From positions 1-49,454 of the forward strand of contig JACRGQ010000041.1 in NCBI GenBank assembly GCA_016217735.1: a stretch of 49,454 nucleotides of DNA. The letters are read 5' to 3'. This document shows positions 7,910-16,114 of the stretch, one piece after another (position 1 is the first letter of the stretch; every line of letters begins with the position of its first letter). The DNA is from Nitrospinota bacterium. Lineage in GTDB: Bacteria; Nitrospinota_A; UBA7883; JACRGQ01. Made by a program: the position numbers and the translations under genes. The notes under the pieces are model-generated. The model searched no databases. It was not told the DNA's origin and saw only the letters and a program-made list of their open reading frames with translations.

Positions 7910-10537
7910 ATGGAAGAATTGAGCACGCGGTACGAACCGGCTGAAGTAAGCAAACGCTGGTACGCCTATTGGATGGAAAAGGGCTATTTCAAGGCGAAGG
8001 ACGGCGATACCCGCCCGTCGTTCTGCATCGTCATTCCGCCCCCCAACGTTACCGGCTCGCTCCACGTGGGGCACGCGCTGGATAACACCTTGCAGGACAT
8101 CCTTATCCGCCACCGCCGGATGAGCGGCTACAACACCCTCTGGATGCCCGGCACCGACCACGCCGGCATCGCCACCCAGAACGTGGTGGAGCGTGAACTC
8201 AAAAAAGAGGGATTCGACCGCCATCAACTGGGCCGCGAGAAATTCATCGAGCGCGTATGGCAGTGGAAAGAGGAGTACGGCCACAAGATCATCAACCAGC
8301 TTCAGGAACTGGGGGCCTCGTGCGATTGGGACCGCCAGCGCTTCACCATGGACGAGGGGCTGTCCCGCGCGGTGCGCGAAGTGTTCGTCCGCCTCTATGA
8401 AGAGGGGCTGATCTACCGCAGCAACTACATCACCAACTGGTGCCCCCGCTGCCACACGGCGCTTTCCGACCTCGAGGTGGAATACGCCGAACGGAACAGC
8501 CAGTTCTACCACATCAACTATTCGCTGGCGGACGGCGGCGGCGCGCTCACCATCGCAACCACCCGCCCCGAAACGATGCTGGGGGATACCGCTATCGCGG
8601 TGAACCCCGAAGACGAACGCTATAAACGGTTCATCGGCAAAACCGTCATCCTGCCGCTGGTGGGACGCGAGATTCCGGTTATCGGCGACAGCTATGTTGC
8701 GGCGGATTTCGGCACCGGCGCGCTCAAGATCACCCCGGCGCACGATCCCAACGACTTTGAGATCGGCAAGCGGCACAACCTTCCGTCCGTGGTGGTGATA
8801 GGCCGCGACGCGCGGATGCAGAACTGCCCCGAAAAATATGTGGGGATGTCGCGCGAAGAGTGCCGCAAGGCGATAGTGGAAGACCTCAAGGAGCAGGGCT
8901 TCCTTGTGGAGGCGCGGGCGCACAAGAACGCGGTGGGCGAGTGCTACCGCTGCAAAACGGTGGTGGAGCCGAACCTTTCGATGCAGTGGTTCGTCAAGAC
9001 CGCGCCGCTGGCCGAAGAGGCTGTGAAGGCGGTGAAAACCGGCGATATCAAGTTCGTCCCGCAATCGTGGGAGAACACCTACTTCGAGTGGATGAACAAC
9101 ATCCGCGACTGGTGCATCAGCCGCCAGATATGGTGGGGACACCGCATTCCCGCGTGGTACTGCGAGGACTGCGGCCATGTGAACGTGGCGCGCGAAGAGG
9201 TGGTGAAATGCGCCGAGTGCGGCGGCATCACCCTGCGGCAGGAAACCGATGTGCTCGATACCTGGTTCTCGTCGGGCCTCTGGCCCTTTTCCACCCTCGG
9301 CTGGCCGGATAACACCGAAGCGCTGAAGACCTTCTACCCCACCAGCGTTTTGGTGACGGGGTTGGACATCATTTTCTTCTGGGTGGCCCGCATGATAATG
9401 ATGGGCATAAAATTCACCGGCAAGCCGCCGTTCAGCACGGTCTACATCCACGCCCTCGTGCGCGACGCCGAAGGGAAGAAGATGAGCAAGAGCAAGGGGA
9501 ACGTGGTCGACCCCCTGCAACTGATGATGCAGTACGGCACCGACGCGCTCCGCTTCACCATCTGCGCCAACGAAACGCAGGGGCGCGACGCGCGGATGAG
9601 CGAGAAACGGATCGAAGGGTATCGCAACTTCGTGAACAAGCTCTGGAACGCCAGCCGCTTCGTGCTGATGAACAGCGGCGATTACGACGGCACGGCCGAT
9701 CTCTCGAAAATGAAGCTGGAAGTGGCCGACCGCTGGATTTTAAGCCGCCTGCAAAAAACCATTGCCGAGGCCGACGCCGCGCTGGAACAATACCGGTTCA
9801 ACGACCTTGCCAACGCGCTCTACCGCTTCACCTGGGGCGAGTTTTGCGATTGGTACATCGAGCTGACCAAGCCGCGCCTCGTGGCGGGCGACAAAGCCGC
9901 CGTCGCGGTGTTGACGCATGTGCTGGATAACATGCTCCGCCTGCTGCATCCGATAATGCCATTCGTCACGGAAGAGATTTACCAAAAACTTCCCAATCAT
10001 GGCGAGTCGGTGATGATAGCCCCGTACCCCAAGCCGGATACCGCGCGCATCGACGCGGCGGCCGAGGCCGAGATGGAATTGGTGATGGCGCTTGTATCCC
10101 GTGTGCGGGCAATCCGTGCCGAACTTCAGATACCGTTCAGCGTGGAACTCCGCGCGATAGTGAAATGCCGCAACGCCGAAACCGAAGCAAAGGCAAAGGC
10201 GCACGAGCAGTCGTTCCTCAGCCTCACCAAAGCGGCCGGCATTACCTTTGATACCGCCGCCGCCCGCCCGCCGCAGAGCGCCACCGGCGTGCTGGCCGAC
10301 GCGGAGATATATGTGCCGCTCACTGGCATCATTGATTTCGACAAGGAGATCGGGCGCATCCAGCGCGAACTGGCGAAGGTGCAAAAAGAGCTGGCGATGT
10401 TCGATAAAAAATTCGGCGACGAGAATTTCATGAAGAACGCGCCGGAAGAGGTGGTGGAAAAAGACAAGGCCGCTTACGAAGAAGCCCAACGCCGCCAAAA
10501 GGGCTTGGAAGACTCCCTCTCCTGGCTCAATCCCTGA
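7910..10537 (+). CDS. valS: Valyl-tRNA synthetase
   Basis: Class I aminoacyl-tRNA synthetase that charges tRNA-Val in the cytoplasm. The 875-residue product shows the HIGH-type motif HVGH (52-55) within PPNVTGSLHVGHALD and the KMSKS loop at 524-528. Between them lie the editing (CP1) domain with ATTRPETMLGDTA and two Cys-containing zinc-ribbon-like segments (WCPRCHTALSDLEVEY, and a CEDCGH...CAECGG pair). The C terminus is a coiled-coil arm with many Lys/Glu. Length is normal. GAGGTGAG stands 8-10 bases before the ATG. Confidence 0.97.
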   Translation: MEELSTRYEPAEVSKRWYAYWMEKGYFKAKDGDTRPSFCIVIPPPNVTGSLHVGHALDNTLQDILIRHRRMSGYNTLWMPGTDHAGIATQNVVERELKKEGFDRHQLGREKFIERVWQWKEEYGHKIINQLQELGASCDWDRQRFTMDEGLSRAVREVFVRLYEEGLIYRSNYITNWCPRCHTALSDLEVEYAERNSQFYHINYSLADGGGALTIATTRPETMLGDTAIAVNPEDERYKRFIGKTVILPLVGREIPVIGDSYVAADFGTGALKITPAHDPNDFEIGKRHNLPSVVVIGRDARMQNCPEKYVGMSREECRKAIVEDLKEQGFLVEARAHKNAVGECYRCKTVVEPNLSMQWFVKTAPLAEEAVKAVKTGDIKFVPQSWENTYFEWMNNIRDWCISRQIWWGHRIPAWYCEDCGHVNVAREEVVKCAECGGITLRQETDVLDTWFSSGLWPFSTLGWPDNTEALKTFYPTSVLVTGLDIIFFWVARMIMMGIKFTGKPPFSTVYIHALVRDAEGKKMSKSKGNVVDPLQLMMQYGTDALRFTICANETQGRDARMSEKRIEGYRNFVNKLWNASRFVLMNSGDYDGTADLSKMKLEVADRWILSRLQKTIAEADAALEQYRFNDLANALYRFTWGEFCDWYIELTKPRLVAGDKAAVAVLTHVLDNMLRLLHPIMPFVTEEIYQKLPNHGESVMIAPYPKPDTARIDAAAEAEMELVMALVSRVRAIRAELQIPFSVELRAIVKCRNAETEAKAKAHEQSFLSLTKAAGITFDTAAARPPQSATGVLADAEIYVPLTGIIDFDKEIGRIQRELAKVQKELAMFDKKFGDENFMKNAPEEVVEKDKAAYEEAQRRQKGLEDSLSWLNP

Positions 10538-10552
10538 CCCGCTATCAGGTGG

Positions 10553-10626
10553 GTACACAATTCATTGTGTACATCATGCCGCGAGGCATGACCTGTTTGT
10601 CCAAGACAGTCGGTCCTGCGGGCCGA
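10553..10626. repeat. Array of four consecutive short hairpins
   Basis: Downstream of valS four hairpins follow one another. 10553-10572 is a perfect dyad, GTACACAATTCATTGTGTAC (9-base arms, TC centre). 10575-10590 is CATGCC-GCGA-GGCATG. About 10593-10609 is CTGTTTG-TCC-AAGACAG (imperfect). 10610-10626 is TCGGTCC-TGC-GGGCCGA (one G-T pair). None has a T-run, so they are not ordinary terminators. The layout is like the array at 12925-13008. Confidence 0.7.
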
Positions 10627-10694
10627 TTTACAGACTAAATCCGTACTTAACCTAAGAAAGCACGGGAGAGCCTGCTGGAAGGGAAAGACGGGGG

Positions 10695-10700
10695 TATAAT
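10695..10700 (+). promoter_or_regulatory. -10 box just before the permease gene
   Basis: A perfect TATAAT ends 9 bases before the permease ATG at 10710, so a transcript from it would have almost no leader. No clear -35 is visible. Confidence 0.35.
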
Positions 10701-10709
10701 CATCCCAAT

Positions 10710-12050
10710 ATGCTCGAACGAACTTTTAAGATACGCGAGCGGGGGAGCAGCCTCTCCACCGAGGTGTTGGCGGGGCTGACCACGTTTGCCACGATGTCGT
10801 ATGTGATATTCGTCCAACCGGCGGTGCTGGGCGCGGCCGGGATGGATTTCGGGGCGGTGCTCACCGCCACCTGTCTTTCCGCCGCTTTCGGCTCCATCCT
10901 GATGGGGCTTTTGGCGAACCTGCCGATAGCGCAGGCACCCGGCATGGGGCAGAATTTCTTCTTCGCCTTCACCGTCTGCGGCGGGATGGCGATGGGGGGA
11001 TACGGTTTCACTTGGCAGCAGGCGTTGGGGACGGTGTTTTTTTCGGGCGTGATATTCGCGCTCTTCACGCTGGGCGGGATGCGCGACCGGGTGATGAAGG
11101 CGATACCCGCGTCGCTTCGATACGCCATCGGCGCGGGCATCGGCCTGTTCATCGCGTTGATCGGATTTGAATGGGGCGGCGTGGTGGTTGCCAGTCCCGG
11201 CACCATGCTGAAGCTGGGACACATCAGCCACGGCCCCGCCCCGATGGTGCTCGCCAGTGTGCTGGTCATCGCGCTGTTTATGGCGTTGCGGGTGCGGGGG
11301 GCCATCCTGCTCGGTATCGGCTTCGCCGCCGTCTGGTCGCTGCTGGCGGGGTATACCCGCTGGCACGGGGTGGCCGCCATGCCACCATCGATTATGCCCA
11401 CGCTGATGCAGCTCGACCTTACGGGGGCGCTGAGCCAGCGGCATATCGGGGTGGCGGTTTTCACCTTCACCGTGATGGTTTTGTTTGACAGCATCGGCAC
11501 CATCACCGCCATGGCGCACGAAGCGCAACTGGTGAAAGACGGCGAAATCCCCAAAGCGCGGCAGGCGCTGCTTTCGGATGCGGCGGCGACCATCGCCGGA
11601 TCGCTGCTGGGGACAAGCACGGTGACCAGCTATATCGAAAGCTCCACCGGCGTGGCGGAAGGGGGGCGTACCGGCCTCAGCGCGGTGGTGACCGGCGGCA
11701 TGTTTCTGCTGGCGCTCTTCATCTACCCGCTCGCGCGGATGATCGGCGGCGGCTATGAAGCCGCCCCCGGCGTCTTCCTTTACCCGATTATCGCCCCGGC
11801 CATGATCGTGGTCGGCTCCTTCATGGTGCCGCTGGCGGCGCAGGTGGCGTGGGACGAGCCGGCCGAGGCGATACCGGCTTTCCTCACGATGGTTGCCATG
11901 CCGTTCACCTTTTCCATCACCGAGGGGCTGGCGTTCGGCCTCATCGCCTACAGCGTTCTCCACGCCGGCATCGGGCGGCTGCCGAAAACGCATCCAATAA
12001 TCCATTTACTGGCGGCGGCGTTTTTGCTCCGCTACCTTTTTCTGGGATAA
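10710..12050 (+). CDS. NCS2-family purine permease (AzgA-like)
   Basis: Inner-membrane proton symporter for nucleobases. The 446-residue protein is almost entirely hydrophobic helices (about 12-14 membrane segments). It carries the AzgA/PbuG-type signatures AGLTTFATMSYVIFVQPAVL near the N terminus, QAPGMGQNFFFAF, and TSYIESSTGVAEGGRTGL in the second half. Those motifs favour the hypoxanthine/guanine/adenine subgroup over uracil or xanthine transporters; the exact substrate cannot be read. The following gene starts 5 bases after the stop, so the two are probably cotranscribed. Confidence 0.88.
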   Translation: MLERTFKIRERGSSLSTEVLAGLTTFATMSYVIFVQPAVLGAAGMDFGAVLTATCLSAAFGSILMGLLANLPIAQAPGMGQNFFFAFTVCGGMAMGGYGFTWQQALGTVFFSGVIFALFTLGGMRDRVMKAIPASLRYAIGAGIGLFIALIGFEWGGVVVASPGTMLKLGHISHGPAPMVLASVLVIALFMALRVRGAILLGIGFAAVWSLLAGYTRWHGVAAMPPSIMPTLMQLDLTGALSQRHIGVAVFTFTVMVLFDSIGTITAMAHEAQLVKDGEIPKARQALLSDAAATIAGSLLGTSTVTSYIESSTGVAEGGRTGLSAVVTGGMFLLALFIYPLARMIGGGYEAAPGVFLYPIIAPAMIVVGSFMVPLAAQVAWDEPAEAIPAFLTMVAMPFTFSITEGLAFGLIAYSVLHAGIGRLPKTHPIIHLLAAAFLLRYLFLG

Positions 12051-12055
12051 ACGCC

Positions 12056-12883
12056 ATGCGCCGGATATTCGCCGCGTTGCTCTTGATAACGGCATTCGGC
12101 GCGGGTGCCGCGCGGGCCGAAATATCCGTGGAGGTCTTGCCGGTGTTTTACGGCAACGCAACGGCGCTGGTGGAGCCGCTTTCCAAGCTCCTTTCGGAGC
12201 AGGGGAAAATAGTCGTTGATCCCAAGAGCAACTCCCTCATCGTGCGCGACTGGTTGGCGAACATTCGCGCCGTGCGGGAAGAGCTGACAAAACTTGATGT
12301 CCGTCCCCGCCGCGTCCGGCTTATCGCGGCGTTGACGCTCCGCGCCCGCGGGGAGGATTCGGTTCGCTGGTTTTTCAGCACCCCGGATTGGGGACAGGGG
12401 CGGCTGAAGGATGGCCTTGACCTTTTTTTCGGCGTGGAAAGCACGCCGCTGGGAGCCGGGAAAGGGTTGTCCACGTTCGGGCGGCAGGAACTGCTGATCG
12501 ATGCCGGCGCGCCGGGCAAGATAGTGATATCGGAGCGTGTGACGGACGCCGCGTTCCTGTTCCGCTATGGCATCGCGGAGGGATATATCGCCCCGCAAGC
12601 CCAATTCCGCGACATCGGCACGGTTATCACCGTCACCTGCGCCATAACCGACACCGGCGGGGTGGCGGCAACACTTACCCCCACGCTGACCCGGCTGGAT
12701 GGCGGAAGCGCCATTCCATTTCCCAAAGCGCACACGCTGGCGGTGCTGGAACCGGGAAAAGCCGTCGTGCTGGGGGGAAGCAATAATGATCCCGAAAGTT
12801 TCGGGGCGCGGTTTCTGACGGTCTTTATGCCGGACGGCACATCGCAAAAGGTGCTGCTGATAATGACCGCCAGGGCGGAGTAG
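12056..12883 (+). CDS. Exported short secretin-like protein
   Basis: A 275-residue protein with a clear signal peptide (MRRIFAALLLITAFGAGAARA). The mature N terminus (about 22-90; EVLPVFYGNATALVEPLSKLL...VVDPKSNSLIVRD) has the betaalpha-fold pattern of a secretin N domain (NolW type). The C-terminal half (DIGTVITVTCAITDTGGVAATLTPTLTRLDGG...PGKAVVLGG) resembles the beta-rich core of secretins but is much shorter than a pore-forming secretin. It may be an isolated periplasmic secretin-domain protein of a pilus or secretion system, or a pilotin-like partner. Real secretins (GspD, PilQ) are two to three times longer. The start follows the permease stop by 5 bases. Confidence 0.6.
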   Translation: MRRIFAALLLITAFGAGAARAEISVEVLPVFYGNATALVEPLSKLLSEQGKIVVDPKSNSLIVRDWLANIRAVREELTKLDVRPRRVRLIAALTLRARGEDSVRWFFSTPDWGQGRLKDGLDLFFGVESTPLGAGKGLSTFGRQELLIDAGAPGKIVISERVTDAAFLFRYGIAEGYIAPQAQFRDIGTVITVTCAITDTGGVAATLTPTLTRLDGGSAIPFPKAHTLAVLEPGKAVVLGGSNNDPESFGARFLTVFMPDGTSQKVLLIMTARAE

Positions 12884-12924
12884 GCTGGATTTCACCAATT
12901 GGGTGATTGATCGACAGTTTGGTG

Positions 12925-13008
12925 CCGCAGGATTCATCCCGCGGTTGTTTCCGTAGGAAACAAGAACTCTTGGCCCTTGTGGGCCAACAACAGGTTGAAA
13001 CCTGTTGT
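12925..13008. repeat. Array of four back-to-back hairpins
   Basis: Four hairpins fill this interval. 12925-12944: CCGCAGGAT-TC-ATCCCGCGG (one mismatch). 12945-12963: TTGTTTCC-GTA-GGAAACAA. 12970-12987: TTGGCCC-TTGT-GGGCCAA. 12987-13008: ACAACAGGTT-GA-AACCTGTTGT. Apart from the noted mismatch they are perfect. There is no T-run. The array lies between the convergent secretin-like gene and ymdB-type gene and may end transcription from both sides or be a dispersed repeat. Confidence 0.75.
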
Positions 13009-13026
13009 ACCAACGCCACCGAAGGC

Positions 13027-13857
13027 TTAGCGGCGTTGGGTGTGGTGATGTTGCGGCGGGGCTTCGTCCTTCACTGTGTATTTCGGTGCGATGCGGGTGA
13101 TTGATTCCGCATGGCCGGTTTTCACGTCCAATTCCACGATGACGGCGTTCATGATCGCTTCCCCTTTTGCCACCTCCATGAAGCGGTGGGGGATGCGGGT
13201 GTGGAACCGCTGCATTGCCTCGTACTTGTTCAGGCCGATGACCGAGTCGATGGGGCCGGCCATGCCGACATCGGTGATGTAGGCGGTACGGCCCGGCAAA
13301 ACCCGTTCGTCGGCGGTCGGCACGTGGGTGTGGGTTCCCAGTATGGCGGTCACGCGGCCGTCCAGATAGTAGCCCATCGCCTGCTTTTCGCTGCTCGCCT
13401 CGCCGTGGAAATCGACGAAGATGATGTTGGTCTCGCTCCGCACACTTTGAAGCTGTTCGTCGGCTCCGCGGAAGGGATCGTCGTAAAAATCCATATAGAC
13501 GCGCCCGATGAGGTTGATGACGCCGATGGCGGCGCCGTCCTTGGTGTATACGCCGGCGCCGCGTCCCGGCACCTTGCCCGGGGGGTAATTGGCGGGACGG
13601 AGGATGCGTTTGTCCTCCTCCACCAGTTTCAGCGCCACCTTTTTATCCCATACGTGGTTGCCGGTGGTGAGTATGTCGACGCCGGCGTCGAACATCTCCT
13701 GCGCGGTTTCCTTGGTGAGGCCGAAACCGCCGGCGAGGTTCTCGCCGTTGGCGATAACAAAGCCGATCTTGTAAAAGTCGATGGTCTTGGGGAGGAGGTT
13801 CTTAACCGCCTCCCTTCCGATTCTGCCGATGACGTCGCCGATAAAAAGAACTTTCAT
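13027..13857 (-). CDS. YmdB-type (TIGR00282) metallophosphoesterase
   Basis: Binuclear metal phosphodiesterase family whose Bacillus member YmdB hydrolyses cyclic nucleotides. The 276 residues show all expected ligands: Asp8 (FIGDVIG), Glu39/Asn40 (NGEN), Asn67/His68 (GNHVWD), His151 (FVDFHGEASSEK), and His176/His178 (GTHTHVPTAD). Length is slightly above the usual 255-265 owing to a C-terminal tail ending in a His/Gln-rich stretch. It follows rny by 26 bases on the same strand, the arrangement commonly seen for this family, which suggests a shared role in RNA turnover or signalling. Confidence 0.9.
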   Translation of the reverse strand: MKVLFIGDVIGRIGREAVKNLLPKTIDFYKIGFVIANGENLAGGFGLTKETAQEMFDAGVDILTTGNHVWDKKVALKLVEEDKRILRPANYPPGKVPGRGAGVYTKDGAAIGVINLIGRVYMDFYDDPFRGADEQLQSVRSETNIIFVDFHGEASSEKQAMGYYLDGRVTAILGTHTHVPTADERVLPGRTAYITDVGMAGPIDSVIGLNKYEAMQRFHTRIPHRFMEVAKGEAIMNAVIVELDVKTGHAESITRIAPKYTVKDEAPPQHHHTQRR

Positions 13858-13883
13858 GCCGTATCCATGCCGCCTGCCGGTTG

Positions 13884-15437
13884 CTATTTCGCTATTTCGG
13901 TCACGCGCGTTTCGCGTATGACGGTCACTTTGATTTCGCCGGGGTAGGACATCTCGCTCTCGATTTTTTTGGCGATGTCTTTTGCCAGCAGGAAGGTCGC
14001 GCCGTCGCCGATGGTTTCGGGCACCACCGTGACGCGTATCTCGCGGCCGGCCTGTATGGCGAAGGTTTTTTCCACACCCTTGAAGGAGTTGGCGATTTCC
14101 TCAAGCTGCTGCAGGCGTTTCACATAGGCCTCCAGCATTTCGGTGCGCGCCCCGGGGCGCGATGCCGACAGGCTGTCCGCCGCCGCCACGAGGGTGGCTA
14201 TGACGGTTTCCGCCTCGATGTCCTCGTGATGGCTGCCGATGGCGTTCACCACTATCGGTTTTTCGTTGTAGCGCCGGGCGAAGTCCGCGCCGATGGCGGC
14301 GTGCGAGCCTTCGATTTCATGGGTGGCCGCTTTGCCGATGTCGTGCAACAGGCCGCAGCGCCGCGCGACCTTCGGGTCGAGCCCCAGCTCCACCGCCATC
14401 ATGCCGGCGAGGAAGGCCACCTCCACCGAGTGGAGCAGCACGTTTTGCGAGTAGGATGTGCGGTACTTGAGGCGTCCCAGCAGCTTGATGATTTCGGGAT
14501 GAACCTGGTCGGCCCCCACTTCCATGACGGCCTTTTCGCCCGCTTCCACGATGACCTTGTCCAGGTCCTTGCGCACCTTGTTGACAACGTCTTCGATGCG
14601 GGCGGGGTGGATGCGTCCGTCGGCGATGAGGCGCTCCAGCGAAAGGCGGGCCACTTCGCGCTTGATCGGATCGAAGCTGGAGAGAATGACCGCTTCGGGG
14701 GTATCGTCGATGATGAGGTCGACGCCGGTGGCCTGCTCGATCGCCTTGATGTTGCGTCCTTCGCGGCCGATGATGCGCCCCTTCATTTCGTCGCCTTGCA
14801 GCGAGACGACCGAAACGGTCGATTCCGCCACGGTGTCGGCGGCGCAGCGCTGTATGGCGATGCTGATGATCCGCTGGGCCTTCTTGTTGGCTTCGGCGAT
14901 GGCTTCCTCCTCGATTTTCTTCATCAGGATGCCGCACTCGTTGCGGGTGGTCTGCAGCAGGCGTTCTTTCAGGTCGGCCTTGGCCTCTTCCTGCGTCATG
15001 GCGGCGATGTGTTCCAGCTTGCGTATCTGATCCTGCAGCAGCGATTCGTAGCGTCCTTCGGCCTCGCGCGATTTATCCATCTGGCGCCTGAGGTCCTGTT
15101 CCTGCTTCTCCATCTCCCTTTCGCGCTGCTCCACCTGATCCATCTTTTTATCCAGTTGGCTCTGGCGCTGCTGGAGGCGGCGGTCGGCCTGTTCGCGGTC
15201 CTTTTTGGCCTCGCGCACTTCGCGGTCGAATTCGTTGCGGGCCTTGAGGATGAGGTCTTTGGATTCCAGCTTCGCGTCTTTTACGATGCTGGCCGCTTCT
15301 TTGCGGGCGTTATTGATGATCTGGTCGGCTTTTTGCTTGGCTTCGGCCGCTTTGTTCCGTTCGATCAGGAGACTGATACCGACGCCGATGCCGATGCCCA
15401 CGGCGCCGATAACCGCGTAAATAATGATGTCGCTCAT
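13884..15437 (-). CDS. rny: Ribonuclease Y
   Basis: Membrane-anchored endoribonuclease that starts mRNA decay. The 517-residue protein has an N-terminal membrane helix (about 4-25), a long charged coiled coil (about 28-200), a KH RNA-binding domain with [12 protein letters not shown] (220-231), and an HD hydrolase domain with LLHDIGKA (His365, Asp366). I chose the ATG at 15437 ([11 protein letters not shown]) because it places the membrane helix at the very start; a TTG ten codons upstream is less likely. It forms a pair with the YmdB-type gene. Confidence 0.96.
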   Translation of the reverse strand: MSDIIIYAVIGAVGIGIGVGISLLIERNKAAEAKQKADQIINNARKEAASIVKDAKLESKDLILKARNEFDREVREAKKDREQADRRLQQRQSQLDKKMDQVEQREREMEKQEQDLRRQMDKSREAEGRYESLLQDQIRKLEHIAAMTQEEAKADLKERLLQTTRNECGILMKKIEEEAIAEANKKAQRIISIAIQRCAADTVAESTVSVVSLQGDEMKGRIIGREGRNIKAIEQATGVDLIIDDTPEAVILSSFDPIKREVARLSLERLIADGRIHPARIEDVVNKVRKDLDKVIVEAGEKAVMEVGADQVHPEIIKLLGRLKYRTSYSQNVLLHSVEVAFLAGMMAVELGLDPKVARRCGLLHDIGKAATHEIEGSHAAIGADFARRYNEKPIVVNAIGSHHEDIEAETVIATLVAAADSLSASRPGARTEMLEAYVKRLQQLEEIANSFKGVEKTFAIQAGREIRVTVVPETIGDGATFLLAKDIAKKIESEMSYPGEIKVTVIRETRVTEIAK

Positions 15438-16020
15438 ACCGTTCCATTCCCTTCCCAAAAACGCCAAAAAGGGGCGCGCCTTTCATGCGGCGGGAGGAGC
15501 AGACAGCGGCGGACGGTTATCGGACGGGAAGCGGTTGCGGCGTACCCGATGTGTTCGGGCTTGTGTCACGCATGATCGATTGCAACCCCGGCTGGGCAAG
15601 GAGGCGGCGCATGGCGGCCACCGTGGCGTTAAGGGCGCGAGCCGGAATACCTGGCGTCATCGGCGTGGCAAATAGGGCCGACACGGCATGGGAAAAAGTC
15701 TGGATAACCGTCTGGGTGCAAGTCTGTTCTCCGCCGCAAACCTTTTGTACCCTGATAACGGGGAGCGGCCGCGCCAAACGCCGTGGGCAAGCGAGCATCG
15801 TAACCGACATCACGATAAAAACGAGATTAATCACGGTTATTCCACCAACTTGCGCGTTTGTTCCAGCCGTTCCCGCCACCAAAGGATTGCGGGTGTTTTT
15901 TAACTTAAGGTAAATTACCATATTCCCCCGGTGAACTCAAGGTTAACTGACAATTTTTTGCGGGGTTCCGGGATATTGGGGAAGCGGGCGGCCATGGGCA
16001 TACGGAATGTTGCATTTATT
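15438..16020. other. 580-base stretch without a convincing gene
   Basis: Between rny and the GH57 terminator I find no recognisable gene. Overlapping frames exist on both strands (+ 15485-15913 and - 15517-15921); the - frame begins MVIYLKLKN, follows a GGGGG stretch and has one hydrophobic helix, but it is nearly devoid of acidic residues and matches nothing I know. Local structures include CCCGA-TGTGT-TCGGG near 15546-15560 and the palindrome GGTAAATTACC (15909-15919). Since rny is often preceded by 6S RNA in related bacteria I looked for it and could not make out its conserved bubble. Confidence 0.4.
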
Positions 16021-16059
16021 AAAAGAGGGTCTCCGGCTGGCGGGGGGCGCCAGCCGGAG
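16021..16059 (-). terminator. Intrinsic terminator of the GH57 operon
   Basis: Perfect 11-base arms (CTCCGGCTGGC at 16031-16041 and GCCAGCCGGAG at 16049-16059) with a 7-base loop. Read on the - strand the stem is followed by ACCCTCTTTT, a T-rich tail 4-10 bases further. It lies about 55 bases after the GH57 stop. Confidence 0.65.
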
Positions 16060-16114
16060 GGGAGAGGGACAATCCGCGCCGGAGAACCCGGCGGGATTGG
16101 ATTTGGGATCTTTT

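Noticed and set aside
7871-9520. 550-codon frame antisense to valS
   Set aside because: Shadow of valS caused by codon bias; rich in His/Arg/Gly with no domain pattern.
12925-13008. CRISPR array
   Set aside because: The units are different hairpins without constant repeats or spacers of even length, and there are no cas genes.
13881-15575. 564-codon frame antisense to rny
   Set aside because: Shadow of RNase Y, whose coiled coil and HD motifs are unmistakable on the - strand.
15485-15921. Overlapping frames of 142 (+) and 134 (-) codons upstream of rny
   Set aside because: They occupy the same DNA on opposite strands, lack recognisable domains and have odd amino-acid composition; at most one could be real and neither can be supported.
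15438-16020. 6S RNA gene expected before rny
   Set aside because: I could not identify the conserved central bubble or closing stem on either strand by eye.
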